Source: Granulicella sapmiensis (GTDB taxonomy: Bacteria > Acidobacteriota > Terriglobia > Terriglobales > Acidobacteriaceae). From it: a stretch of DNA of 64,000 nt. The notes below the pieces were generated by a model. It was not told the origin of the DNA. It did not search any database and saw only the letters and a list, made by a program, of their open reading frames with translations. Location: positions 62,001 through 126,000 of the forward strand of contig JAMFSR010000001.1 of assembly GCA_026225395.1 (NCBI GenBank), given 5' to 3'. This document shows, piece after piece, positions 45,635 to 54,739 of the stretch (the stretch's first letter is position 1; the number at the start of each line of letters is the position of its first letter). A program made the translations under genes and the position numbers.

Positions 45635-47284
45635 ATGTCCCTTGACGCCCTCCTCAACACCCCTGGTCACCTCTCTTCTCCCGACAAGCTCGTGAACCTG
45701 CCCGCTCTTGTCACCGCCTTCTACGCCAACCATCCCGACCCCGAAAATCCCGCGCAACGCGTCAGCTTCGGAACATCCGGCCATCGCGGCTCCTCGCTCA
45801 CGACCAGCTTCAACTACGCGCATATCCTCGCCATCACGCAGGCCATCGTCGAGTTCCGCGCCACCCACAACACCACCGGCCCCATCTTCCTCGCAAAGGA
45901 CACGCACGCACTCTCCGAGCCCGCCTTCGCGACAGCCCTCGAAGTCCTCGCCGCCAACGGCGTCACGGTGATGATCGACCAGGACCACGGCTACACGCCC
46001 ACACCGGTCCTCTCGCACGCCATCCTCGAGTACAACGGCTCCGGCGCAAAAGAACCCGCCGACGGCATCGTCATCACCCCCAGCCACAACCCTCCTGAAG
46101 ACGGCGGCTTCAAGTACAACCCACCCAACGGCGGCCCAGCCGACGCCGACGCCACCAACTGGATCCAGAACCGCGCCAACGAACTCATCGCCGCAAAGCT
46201 TCAGGGTGTAAAACGCATTTCCTACGCCCGCGCCCTCGCTGCCGACACCACCCACAAGCACGACTACATCACGACCTACGTCAACGACCTCGCCAACGTC
46301 ATCGACTTCGAGGCCCTCAGCGGAACCGCCCTCAAACTCGCCGTCGACCCGCTGGGCGGTGCTGGCGTCGCCTATTGGCCGCGCATCGCGGATCAGTACA
46401 AACTGCCTCTTGAAGTTCTCAACCCCTACATCGACCCCACCTTCCGCTTCATGACCCTCGACTGGGACAGCAAGATTCGCATGGACTGCTCCTCACCCTT
46501 CGCGATGGCGAGCATGATCGCCAACAAAGACAAGTTCGACGTAGCCTGGGCCTGCGACACCGACCACGACCGCCACGGCATCGTCACCCGCTTCACCGGC
46601 CTCCTCAACCCCAACCACTACCTTGCGGTCTGCATTCAATACCTCTTCACCCACCGCCCCCAGTGGTCCGCCGCCGTAGGCATCGGCAAAACGCTCGTCA
46701 GCTCCAGCATCATCGACCGCGTAGCCGCCGGCCTCAACCGCACCATGCTCGAAGTCCCCGTAGGCTTCAAATGGTTCGTCGACGGACTCATCGGCGGCCA
46801 GCTCGGCTTCGTCGGCGAAGAGTCCGCCGGCGCCACCTTCCTCCGCCGCGACGGGACCGTCTGGACCACCGACAAGGACGGCCTTATCTGCGGCCTCCTC
46901 GCAGCAGAAATGACCGCCCGCACCGGCAAGGACCCCGGCCAGCTCTACCACGAGCTCACCGCCAAGTACGGCGACCCCGTCTACCAGCGCATCGATGCCG
47001 AAGCCACGAAGGAAGAAAAGGCCAAGCTTGCCAAGCTGAACGCCACGCAGGTCTCCGCCAAGGACCTGGCCGGCGAACCCATCACCGCCATCCTTACCGA
47101 AGCCCCCGGCAACAAAGCCTCCATCGGTGGCCTGAAGGTCACCACCGAAAACGGCTGGTTCGCCGCCCGCCCGTCCGGCACCGAAGACGTCTACAAAATC
47201 TACGCCGAAAGCTTCAACGGCCCCGATCACTTGAAACAAATTCAAACCGAAGCCAAAGCGCTGGTCGCATCTGCCATCGCTTGA
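45635..47284 (+). CDS. pgm: Phosphoglucomutase (alpha-D-glucose phosphate-specific)
   Basis: It interconverts glucose-1-phosphate and glucose-6-phosphate. The 549 residues have RVSFGTSGHRGSS, the phosphoserine loop VITPSHNPPEDGGFKYN, the metal loop ACDTDHDRHG, the sugar loop VGEESAGATFLRRDG and the phosphate loop RPSGTEDVYKIY. The start at 45635 (MSLDALL) is chosen because TATGCT lies 7 bases upstream; an ATG at 45623 is the alternative. The activity also supplies sugar nucleotides for glycosylation, but a link to the neighbouring cluster is not shown. Confidence 0.95.
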   Translation: MSLDALLNTPGHLSSPDKLVNLPALVTAFYANHPDPENPAQRVSFGTSGHRGSSLTTSFNYAHILAITQAIVEFRATHNTTGPIFLAKDTHALSEPAFATALEVLAANGVTVMIDQDHGYTPTPVLSHAILEYNGSGAKEPADGIVITPSHNPPEDGGFKYNPPNGGPADADATNWIQNRANELIAAKLQGVKRISYARALAADTTHKHDYITTYVNDLANVIDFEALSGTALKLAVDPLGGAGVAYWPRIADQYKLPLEVLNPYIDPTFRFMTLDWDSKIRMDCSSPFAMASMIANKDKFDVAWACDTDHDRHGIVTRFTGLLNPNHYLAVCIQYLFTHRPQWSAAVGIGKTLVSSSIIDRVAAGLNRTMLEVPVGFKWFVDGLIGGQLGFVGEESAGATFLRRDGTVWTTDKDGLICGLLAAEMTARTGKDPGQLYHELTAKYGDPVYQRIDAEATKEEKAKLAKLNATQVSAKDLAGEPITAILTEAPGNKASIGGLKVTTENGWFAARPSGTEDVYKIYAESFNGPDHLKQIQTEAKALVASAIA

Positions 47285-47301
47285 TGACTCATCGTTACAA
47301 T

Positions 47302-47391
47302 TTGGGGTAAATGTCGACGCTAGAAAATCCTGAGCCTACAACTACCCCAACATTTTGCCAGACAAAGTCTCCGTGGCCGGTTTCGTCTGGC
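47302..47391. terminator. Inverted repeats between convergent pgm and the biosynthetic operon
   Basis: TTGGGGTA (47302-47309) pairs with TACCCCAA (47343-47350), and GCCAGAC (47357-47363) pairs with GTCTGGC (47385-47391). On the minus strand the second hairpin is followed by AAAATGTTGG rather than a T-run, so these are candidate, not certain, terminators for the two convergent transcripts. Confidence 0.45.
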
Positions 47392-47393
47392 GG

Positions 47394-49262
47394 TCACGCA
47401 ACGGCCTCTTTCGTGAGGAGGAAATCATGCAGCACAAGGGAATCGATCTCAGTCGAAAGAAAGCAATCGATCGCGTCCAGCGGCGTTTCCACGATTGGCC
47501 GGCCCGCAACGTTGAATGAAGTATTCAGGACCACCGGCACTCCCGTAAGGCTGTCGAAGGCCGCAATCAGACGGTAGAACAACGGATTGTTTTTTTCCGT
47601 GACCGTCTGCACACGCGCGGTTCCATCGACATGGGTCACGGATGGGATCACGCTCTGCTTTGACGGCTGAACATCCACGACCCGCAGCATGAAGGGGCTA
47701 TGGCCGCGCAGGTCGAAGTACTCTCCCACTTTTTCCTCCAGCACCGCGGGAGCAAACGGCCGAAAGCCTTCGCGGTGTTTGACCCGGTCGTTGAGCCGGT
47801 CCTTCATCCCTGGGTCCCGGCAGTCTGTCAGGATGCTGCGGAAGCCGAGCGAGCGCGGACCGAACTCCGAGCCTCCCTGGAACCAACCAATGATCTGACC
47901 TTGCGCTATCAACTGCGCGGCGCATGCTGCCGGGTCTTGCACTCTTATCGAGGCAAGCCCACGCTTCTGAATGGCTTCCTCCACATCCGTCTCCGAATAT
48001 GGTGGTCCGAGGCCGTCGCTGTCGCACAATCGTCGCGGAGGACCACCCGCGAATACGCGTTCCGCATAGAAAGCACAGCCTAGCGAGTGGCCCAGATCTC
48101 CAGCGTTAGGCATGATGTATATGTTCTCGAAACGTGAGCCGCGAAAGACGCGCTCGTTGGTGACGCTATTGAGCGCAGTCCCTCCCGCAAGGCACAAGTT
48201 CTTCGAAGTGGTTCCTCGCTCTAAAGCCGCTACGGCATTTCGCATCATGTCATCGAGCAACAGTTGGGCCGCGCATGCCACGTCTTCATGCTTTTCACTA
48301 GGCTGCATCTTATGGCGGCGGCGCTTGACGCCGTAGTCATGCAACGCGGCCTTGAGTACTTCTTCACTGGGAAAATCGAAGGAGCCGTCGTCGTTCAGCG
48401 TCAGCAATGGACGCAGGTGATGGTAGCAATCGTCGCGACCATAAGAAGACAGACCCATTGTCTTGCCTTCTTCACCCGGCTCAAACCCGAGGAAGTTATT
48501 GAAGCTGTTGTAGACGCGACCGGGGCTCGATTCGGGAGAAGTGTATTCGGCGAAGACCGAGAAGCTGCTGTCGACCGCGTTGGCAAATGTCATAGAGATG
48601 CACTTGCCGTCCAGACGCGGCAGCGGCTCGCCGGAAGCGTCCGCAGTCAACACCGCAGCCTCGGAGAATCCGCTGCCAAGAAAGGCCTGGTAGCGATGCA
48701 CGGCATGATGCTCCAGATCGGTGCGGACGATGGCACGGGAAAAGTAAAGACTGAGATGGCCGCCGAGCCATCCTTTATTGATTCCGAAGTGGCTTTCGCT
48801 ACCGGCGACGAAGTCGATGTCGCGCGGAGTGAGCGGTAGGCCACGCACGAGCGCCGCGAAGACAGCTTCCCAAGTGTCTTCGAAGACGAGGATGGGCGGA
48901 AGCCGAAGTTGGCTATCCTTCAGGCAGAACCGGATGCCGGCAGGAGTTGGGTCCTCCGACTCCCGCAGCTCGCGATACTCTTCGCGAGCCATCCATATTG
49001 CATTCTTCCTGCCCGCGAAACGCTCCAGGTTGAGAGCCCGCACGCCGTAGCGCGACGACACAAGCGCGATGCTGGCTCCATGTCCGGTCGAGCAAAGACC
49101 GATGATGTTGTACTCCGATCCTGAGCGGGTCCGCCGCCGCAACTGACGAACAAAATTGCGCGTGGCCCGTTCCCACGGCCGGCTGAAGAGCAACCGTTGC
49201 AGCGGCGAGGGGCCCTTATACGGATGGGCGACGAACAATTTGAGCTCAGGTTCCGGGTTCAT
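47394..49262 (-). CDS. NodU/CmcH-family carbamoyltransferase
   Basis: It transfers a carbamoyl group from carbamoyl phosphate, through a carbamoyl-adenylate, to a hydroxyl of a natural product. The 622 residues have an N-terminal Kae1-like domain (IIGLCSTGHGASIALV, HHAVHRYQAFLGSGF, GLSSYGRDD, LCLAGGTALNSVTN) and a C-terminal YrdC-like half with GGSEFGPRSLGFRSILTD, REGFRPFAPAVLEE and VLNTSFNVAGRPIVETP. It starts with a 4-base overlap (ATGA) with the ligase gene and is last in the leftward operon. About 40 extra basic N-terminal residues precede the domain. The acceptor is unknown. Confidence 0.92.
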   Translation of the reverse strand: MNPEPELKLFVAHPYKGPSPLQRLLFSRPWERATRNFVRQLRRRTRSGSEYNIIGLCSTGHGASIALVSSRYGVRALNLERFAGRKNAIWMAREEYRELRESEDPTPAGIRFCLKDSQLRLPPILVFEDTWEAVFAALVRGLPLTPRDIDFVAGSESHFGINKGWLGGHLSLYFSRAIVRTDLEHHAVHRYQAFLGSGFSEAAVLTADASGEPLPRLDGKCISMTFANAVDSSFSVFAEYTSPESSPGRVYNSFNNFLGFEPGEEGKTMGLSSYGRDDCYHHLRPLLTLNDDGSFDFPSEEVLKAALHDYGVKRRRHKMQPSEKHEDVACAAQLLLDDMMRNAVAALERGTTSKNLCLAGGTALNSVTNERVFRGSRFENIYIMPNAGDLGHSLGCAFYAERVFAGGPPRRLCDSDGLGPPYSETDVEEAIQKRGLASIRVQDPAACAAQLIAQGQIIGWFQGGSEFGPRSLGFRSILTDCRDPGMKDRLNDRVKHREGFRPFAPAVLEEKVGEYFDLRGHSPFMLRVVDVQPSKQSVIPSVTHVDGTARVQTVTEKNNPLFYRLIAAFDSLTGVPVVLNTSFNVAGRPIVETPLDAIDCFLSTEIDSLVLHDFLLTKEAVA

Positions 49263-51694
49263 GGCCACGTCCTCGATTGTGCTCCCATCGCGCTTAGTTT
49301 TTGCCGCACCCCTTGCTCGAACTCGGCTGCGGTGAATCCCGGGCGCGGCGCGACGGGCTCTCCAAACTCTATCTGCATGTCGGCAGACCAATCTGCACGG
49401 CGACCGGTCATGCGCACCGGAACCACGGGGATTCCAGTCTCGCAAGCGACCGTTGCGGAAAGAAGGTCCCAAGTCATCAGCGGCGAGAAACCTGCTTCGA
49501 TTGCACGGCAGTTTTCCATGAGGGCCATCACCGTATCGCCAGGGGAAAGGATATACGGGAGGACGGAAGGCACGCCGAACTCTGCCATGAAGCCGGCTGT
49601 CCACTTCCGGAGAAGCGTGTCTCCCGGCCTGCGGTAGAAGTGGGATTCGAAGATATGCGCGTCGCCAATGGTGACGATTACACGGCGGCGGTAGCACTGC
49701 GGAAGCGTGAAGAGAATCGCGACGAACTCCAGAATGTGCTGCCGGTCATGTACGCTGACTGCGAACAGCAACGGACGACCATCGACGGGAAGCGTTGCTC
49801 CGCCGGCTTGTGCATGTACCCAGCGGCGCGCCGTTTTGAGGAATGCCGCCTGCCCTAACAGGCGCAACGCACCAGCGCCCGGCCACATCTGCCAAACCGG
49901 ATTGCGCAGCGGTGCGCCGGAACGCGGAGGAGGAGCGGGGAGATCAGGCGGTGGGTTTGGGGGTACAACTGACGCCGGAGCATCCTTTCTCAAAAGCGTA
50001 GTGAGCTCAGCTACATCGATCGAGTCCATGCCGAGGGGCCGTAGCAGTTCGAGCAGGCCGTTGAAGGTTCGGGGAGAATCTTGCTGTTGTATCAACACCC
50101 GGCGTACGCGTTGGAGGCGGTGGGGACGATCCGGCTCTTCCATGGCTGTTGCCAGGGTGTCTTCGAGCGGAAAGCGTCGCCGGCTTGAGAGGGACTCTCC
50201 TTGCTTTAGCGCGGCTTGGACCTGCTGCATGATTTCAGTGCGCTTCGGTTTGCCGAGAGCTCCACATGGAAAGTCTGTATCCGGCCAAACGGTCCAGCTC
50301 CTGATTCGCGCCGCTTCAGGCAGTCTCCGGTTTGCCTCGAGGATCGCGGTCGCAGCCATAGACGGATCCATCACGAGTACGGCGTGGACATGCTCCAACC
50401 CATCCTGCATCACCGGCATCACGATAATGTCGTCGACGCCTTCGATTTCACGAAGGACGGTCTCGATCCCGTTCGGATGCAGCGTGTGTCCCTCGGCCGT
50501 GACGATCCTGTCCTCACGGCGGCCTAGAAAAAACAGGCGTCCTCGCTTGTCTACCTCTCCGAGGTCGCCGGTCCGCAGATACCCATCCGGACTCTGATCC
50601 AGAGAGGCTCTCGTACCAAAGTATCCGGGCGAAAGGTGAGGGCCCCGCACCAGGATTTCGCCGTCCGCCGCTAAACGCACGGAACCGCGGTGAACCATCT
50701 TTCCGACTGATCCGCGCCTTCCTATCAATGGACGATTCACGGAGACGAAAGCCGTCGTCTCGGTCGATCCATAGCCTTGCACCACTACGCAGCCGAGGCC
50801 GCGCCAAAAATCTTCCTGCGTCTTCGGCAGGGTCGCGCCGCCGACCAGCACTATGCGAAATAGCCGGCCCAAGAGCTTCCGGCGCAGGGTCCAACCGGCT
50901 CGATGGCCAGTCTCATGGCTTTTCGCCGTCAGCGAAGCTTGCAGCGTGGCCAACACGCGCGGCACGGTGGAGAGCACTCTGACCTTACCTTCGCGCAGGG
51001 TGCGCTCGAGGTGTTCCGGCTCGATCGAGTGGCTATAGAGGACGCTCAACCCGAGGGAGAGAGGAACGCATGCGCTCAGCATCAATCCCTGCACATGACT
51101 CAGTGGGGAGAGCGCGAGAAGGCGTGTGGGAATCGCCCGGAGAATGCCGGTCCAATAGCTAAAGTGGGCCACCTGGCTGGCGAGGTTGCCGTGGTTGAGA
51201 ATGACGCCGTGCGGTTCGCCGGAAGAACCGGCGGTGAACAAGATGACAGCGGAATTCTGCTCTGTGACCGGCGTACGTAGTAGCTCCAACTCTCCCGGCA
51301 TCACTCTGTCGAGCGCATTCATCGCGACTGTATGGATGCCTACGCCAACGAGCGGCCTGCGTTCACCTGCCAGCAGCAATCTCGCTCCGGTGCGTGCTGC
51401 TGTTTCCTGCACCTCGTTCTTCTCCGCCTTGGCATCTATGGGGACGATGACCAATCCTCGCAGCGCCGCTCCCAGCAAACACGCTACCCATTCGGGAGAG
51501 TTCTCACCCCACAGCAGTACGCGGTCGCCTGGCAATAGTCCCCGCTGGGAAAACAGTTGCGCAGCTCTGAGCGAATGCCGGTACAAGTCCATGTAGGTCC
51601 ACCAGCGAGTGCCATACTCTCCACGAAGCCCAAGTGCACGCCGGCCCCCGTAACGAGGCAGCATGGCGAGAATCCACTGGAGGGAGCCCTTCAC
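49259..51694 (-). CDS. Adenylating acyl ligase - carrier protein - acyltransferase fusion
   Basis: This 811-residue protein has three parts. An AMP-binding ligase (about 15-500) shows LFTAGSSGEPHGVILNHGNL, QGYGSTETTAF, GYLRTGDLGEVDKRGRLFF and the C-terminal lysine region ALGKPKR. A carrier domain (about 525-590) has LGMDSIDVAEL with the phosphopantetheine serine S558. An LPLAT-type acyltransferase-like region (about 620-811) follows, but the usual HX4D is not evident (SVHDRQHILEF). It probably activates an acid, loads it on its own carrier, and transfers the chain. It overlaps both neighbours by 4 bases. Confidence 0.85.
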   Translation of the reverse strand: MKGSLQWILAMLPRYGGRRALGLRGEYGTRWWTYMDLYRHSLRAAQLFSQRGLLPGDRVLLWGENSPEWVACLLGAALRGLVIVPIDAKAEKNEVQETAARTGARLLLAGERRPLVGVGIHTVAMNALDRVMPGELELLRTPVTEQNSAVILFTAGSSGEPHGVILNHGNLASQVAHFSYWTGILRAIPTRLLALSPLSHVQGLMLSACVPLSLGLSVLYSHSIEPEHLERTLREGKVRVLSTVPRVLATLQASLTAKSHETGHRAGWTLRRKLLGRLFRIVLVGGATLPKTQEDFWRGLGCVVVQGYGSTETTAFVSVNRPLIGRRGSVGKMVHRGSVRLAADGEILVRGPHLSPGYFGTRASLDQSPDGYLRTGDLGEVDKRGRLFFLGRREDRIVTAEGHTLHPNGIETVLREIEGVDDIIVMPVMQDGLEHVHAVLVMDPSMAATAILEANRRLPEAARIRSWTVWPDTDFPCGALGKPKRTEIMQQVQAALKQGESLSSRRRFPLEDTLATAMEEPDRPHRLQRVRRVLIQQQDSPRTFNGLLELLRPLGMDSIDVAELTTLLRKDAPASVVPPNPPPDLPAPPPRSGAPLRNPVWQMWPGAGALRLLGQAAFLKTARRWVHAQAGGATLPVDGRPLLFAVSVHDRQHILEFVAILFTLPQCYRRRVIVTIGDAHIFESHFYRRPGDTLLRKWTAGFMAEFGVPSVLPYILSPGDTVMALMENCRAIEAGFSPLMTWDLLSATVACETGIPVVPVRMTGRRADWSADMQIEFGEPVAPRPGFTAAEFEQGVRQKLSAMGAQSRTWP

Positions 51695-54132
51695 GCAGTC
51701 ACCTCGGGAGCAACGCTTCGGAGCGCAACGGCCACATGGTTCCGTCCGCGGTCACTAGTCCACGCAATGACCGGAGCGACGACTTCCCTGAGCGATGCGA
51801 GAGCGTGCAGAGTGGAGAACAGTCCGGTCACTCCGCCAGCAAATCCCAACCGCTCTACTGCTGTGTTCAATCGAACATGTTGGCCCAGCCGTCCAATGAC
51901 CTCGGCTTCCATGGCGTCATGGTTGGCCAACCGCAGGCCATCTCCGAAGACCATTGCTGGAGGTCCCCCATAGCCTTCCAAGCTGGTCCGTGCCGCCCGC
52001 TCGAGCCCGTGGCTGGCCTCTTCGGCGCTCGAATGCGACGTTCCCCATCCGGTCACTTCGGCTAGGCCATTGGCTCCCCGCCGACGAGCAAATTCCATCT
52101 CTTCCAGCACGAAAAAAACCGCACCCTCCGCGGGTAGATAGCCGCCGTCGATTCCTTCCATAGCAATGCGGCCCGCACCGAGATGTCCGAGCAGAACCTC
52201 CATCTGGACCAGCGAGTCATAGCCGCCAGCCAGGGCCACATCGGTATCGCCACGGGAGATCGCCGCGGCCGCAGAGGTCAGTGCCAACATGCCGGAGGTC
52301 GCGCCATTGGTGATGTTGAGATTGCGTCCCTGCATATTGAACTCGATGGCGGTCCCGCACAATCCTGCGTTGGGAAGCGAACGGACGAGGAACAACGGAT
52401 CGATCAGCGATGTCCCCTGACGAGTGAACCTGCTATATGAAAATGTGGCATGGCCTTCTTCGCCTTCAAGAGACTGCAACAACGCTTCCGCAAAGACGTT
52501 GAGGTCCTGGTCGAGGCCCGGGCTCCCCACATACAATTCGGCGGTGCGCACCAGTTGCGCGGGCAATGCTGAGACGCGCAAAGCCTCGCCCGCCGCCGCG
52601 ACGGCGAACCCTGCGGACCGTGTAAGAATCTTGCGCAACATCCGATTGCGGATGGAGGAAGCCGATTCCTCTGCGGGAATGAGACCGGCGCAAGGCACAC
52701 CCAGCTTCACAAAGTCTCGCCCGGTCGCGGACATTGCGCCTATCCCCTTCGCCCACGCTCGCCGATGTCCGGGCCAATCCAGCCCGAGTGGAGACTGCAC
52801 CCCGACCGCCGTGATACAGACTCTGCGCCGTTCCGGCTGCGCCGATATGGAAACACTGCTGTCGCTGTTGCTCTCGTTCCATCGGCGCACCACCAGCGAC
52901 CCATTCTGGCCGCCGAAACCAAAGGAGTTGGACATGGCGATTTCTACCTGCGAGGGCCGTGCTTTCGCGCTCACATAGTCGAGGTCACATTCCGGATCGG
53001 ACCGCTCCAGATTGATCGTCGGCGGCAAAACACCGTGGTGTACGGCAAGCGCGGTCACCATCATCTCCACGGCCCCGGCGGCGCACAACAAGTGCCCAAG
53101 CTGCGATTTCGTCGAACTCACCGCCAATCCCGCATCGGCATGTGGGCCGAAGACTTCGCGGATGGCCATGGTCTCGATGCGGTCGTTCAGCGGAGTCGCG
53201 GTTCCATGTGCATTCACATAGCCCACCGACTCGGGCGTTATGCCGGCGTCTGCAAGCGCGTTGCGCATGCACTGCACGGGACCGCGGCCCGAGGGTTCCA
53301 TGTCGGTGAAGCGGAAGGCATCGCAGGACGAACCATAGCCGATCACTTCTGCATAGATTCTCGCGCCACGACTGCGTGCATGCTCCAGCTCCTCAAGCAC
53401 CAGTATCGCCGCGCCCTCCGCGAGGACGAACCCGTCTCGTGTCCGGTCGAAGGGCCGGGAAGCCTGAGCGGGATGTTCCCATCGTTGCGCCAGGCTGCCC
53501 AGCAGTTTGAAGCCCGTAATACACATCATCGACAACATACTGTCGGTCCCTCCGGCCAACACTACCTCGCCCTCTCCGGCGCGCAACGTTTCGAAGGCAT
53601 GACCGATCGCCTGCGCCGCGGATGTGCAGGCGGCCTGCACCGTCATCGACCGTCCGCGCGCGCCCAGCATCTCCGACAGCAAAGAGGAGACTCCCGCGGC
53701 ATCGCTCTGCGTTAGCAGACAGGGACGTTCGCGGCATAGTTGGGCATACTCCTGCATGTCCCACTCACCGTCCTTCAGCAGAACACTCAACCGGTCGACG
53801 CGGTCTTCGATGACTGGAAACGTTGACACTCCGATGCAAACCCCTACGCCTTCCGGCGAACGGCATGGCAACGAAAAGCCCGCGTCAAACCAAGCTTCGC
53901 GGCCCGCTGCGAGCCCGAACCGCGCAGCCCTTCCCAGACCGGCGGTTTCTTCGGGAAGCTCCGCGAGATTCACGGCGCCGGCTGCCTCCGCCGGTTGTGT
54001 CCTGTCGTCGAAGGGGTAATACGCTGCAACGGCACTGTGACCCGCGATGACGCCTTGCCAGGTCCGCTCCACCCCGCAGCCGAACCCGGTCACCGACCCC
54101 ATCCCCGTGATCACTACCCTTCGCCGGTCCAT
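51691..54132 (-). CDS. Fused ketosynthase - chain-length-factor-like protein
   Basis: This 813-residue protein has two ketosynthase folds in tandem. The first (about 5-410) has the full triad: C169 in VQAACTSAAQAIG, H309 in NAHGTATPLND and H347 in SQLGHLLCAAGA. The second (about 430-813) keeps the fold (ALAGGYDSLVQ, YLPAEGAVFFVLEE), but the cysteine position is alanine (A611, NITNGATSGM), so it cannot form the thioester. This KS-alpha/KS-beta (CLF) pairing is that of type II polyketide or aryl-polyene synthases, which are normally two proteins. The start at 54132 (MDRRRVVITG) has GAGG 10 bases upstream. Confidence 0.88.
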   Translation of the reverse strand: MDRRRVVITGMGSVTGFGCGVERTWQGVIAGHSAVAAYYPFDDRTQPAEAAGAVNLAELPEETAGLGRAARFGLAAGREAWFDAGFSLPCRSPEGVGVCIGVSTFPVIEDRVDRLSVLLKDGEWDMQEYAQLCRERPCLLTQSDAAGVSSLLSEMLGARGRSMTVQAACTSAAQAIGHAFETLRAGEGEVVLAGGTDSMLSMMCITGFKLLGSLAQRWEHPAQASRPFDRTRDGFVLAEGAAILVLEELEHARSRGARIYAEVIGYGSSCDAFRFTDMEPSGRGPVQCMRNALADAGITPESVGYVNAHGTATPLNDRIETMAIREVFGPHADAGLAVSSTKSQLGHLLCAAGAVEMMVTALAVHHGVLPPTINLERSDPECDLDYVSAKARPSQVEIAMSNSFGFGGQNGSLVVRRWNESNSDSSVSISAQPERRRVCITAVGVQSPLGLDWPGHRRAWAKGIGAMSATGRDFVKLGVPCAGLIPAEESASSIRNRMLRKILTRSAGFAVAAAGEALRVSALPAQLVRTAELYVGSPGLDQDLNVFAEALLQSLEGEEGHATFSYSRFTRQGTSLIDPLFLVRSLPNAGLCGTAIEFNMQGRNLNITNGATSGMLALTSAAAAISRGDTDVALAGGYDSLVQMEVLLGHLGAGRIAMEGIDGGYLPAEGAVFFVLEEMEFARRRGANGLAEVTGWGTSHSSAEEASHGLERAARTSLEGYGGPPAMVFGDGLRLANHDAMEAEVIGRLGQHVRLNTAVERLGFAGGVTGLFSTLHALASLREVVAPVIAWTSDRGRNHVAVALRSVAPEVTA

Positions 54133-54136
54133 GACT

Positions 54137-54739
54137 TCATGCCTCATCTCTGAGACCGGTCTGCACTTCAACCAGGGGAGGGCTCAGTCTTTGCGCGTAG
54201 ATCCTCAGGTCCTGCACAAGCAATTGTTCGCCCGACGGGAGCTCAATCGGCATCCCGCAACCGGTGCAGCGCAAGGTCATCTCCACGCCCTCGGGCTGGC
54301 CGCCGCAGCGGCTGCAGCGCAGCTTATCGACTGCTTCCAAGCAGCGTTCCACCACGCGGACGAATGATCCTACCGTGATCACTTTCCGAAAATCGTAGAT
54401 TCGCATTCCCGGCTTCATCCATTCGGCAGGCACTTCGGGCATCGAGACGCGCATGAGCTCAATGCCACGTTCGGTCACTATGCCGCCTTTGATGATGACG
54501 TCTTCTCCGAACAGGTCGACAGCCCGCTGCAACAGGTTCAGCCGCGGCATCCGGATGCGGAAGCGCCGCTCCAGCGCATAGATGATGTCCAGCATGTCGA
54601 GCGACTCTGCATCGAGTTCGCCCCAGAAACGCGAGTTTAGAGTCACCTCGTCTGTCGTCCGTTCCAGCGATCGCGCCACGATCTCGATCACCACTTGTTC
54701 CACCGACCGCGGGTCGCTCAAATCGCCTCCCTGATTCAT
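54137..54739 (-). CDS. Acyl carrier protein with C-terminal zinc ribbon
   Basis: This 200-residue protein has an N-terminal ACP fold (about 10-90) in which S46 of LDAESLDMLDIIYALE should carry phosphopantetheine. A linker (about 95-135) then leads to a zinc-ribbon-like region with CSRCGG and CTGCGM (about 140-165). An ACP with a zinc ribbon is unusual. It starts with a 4-base overlap with the FabG-like gene and is followed by the ketosynthase gene 4 bases later, so it is the likely carrier for the chain. Confidence 0.85.
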   Translation of the reverse strand: MNQGGDLSDPRSVEQVVIEIVARSLERTTDEVTLNSRFWGELDAESLDMLDIIYALERRFRIRMPRLNLLQRAVDLFGEDVIIKGGIVTERGIELMRVSMPEVPAEWMKPGMRIYDFRKVITVGSFVRVVERCLEAVDKLRCSRCGGQPEGVEMTLRCTGCGMPIELPSGEQLLVQDLRIYAQRLSPPLVEVQTGLRDEA

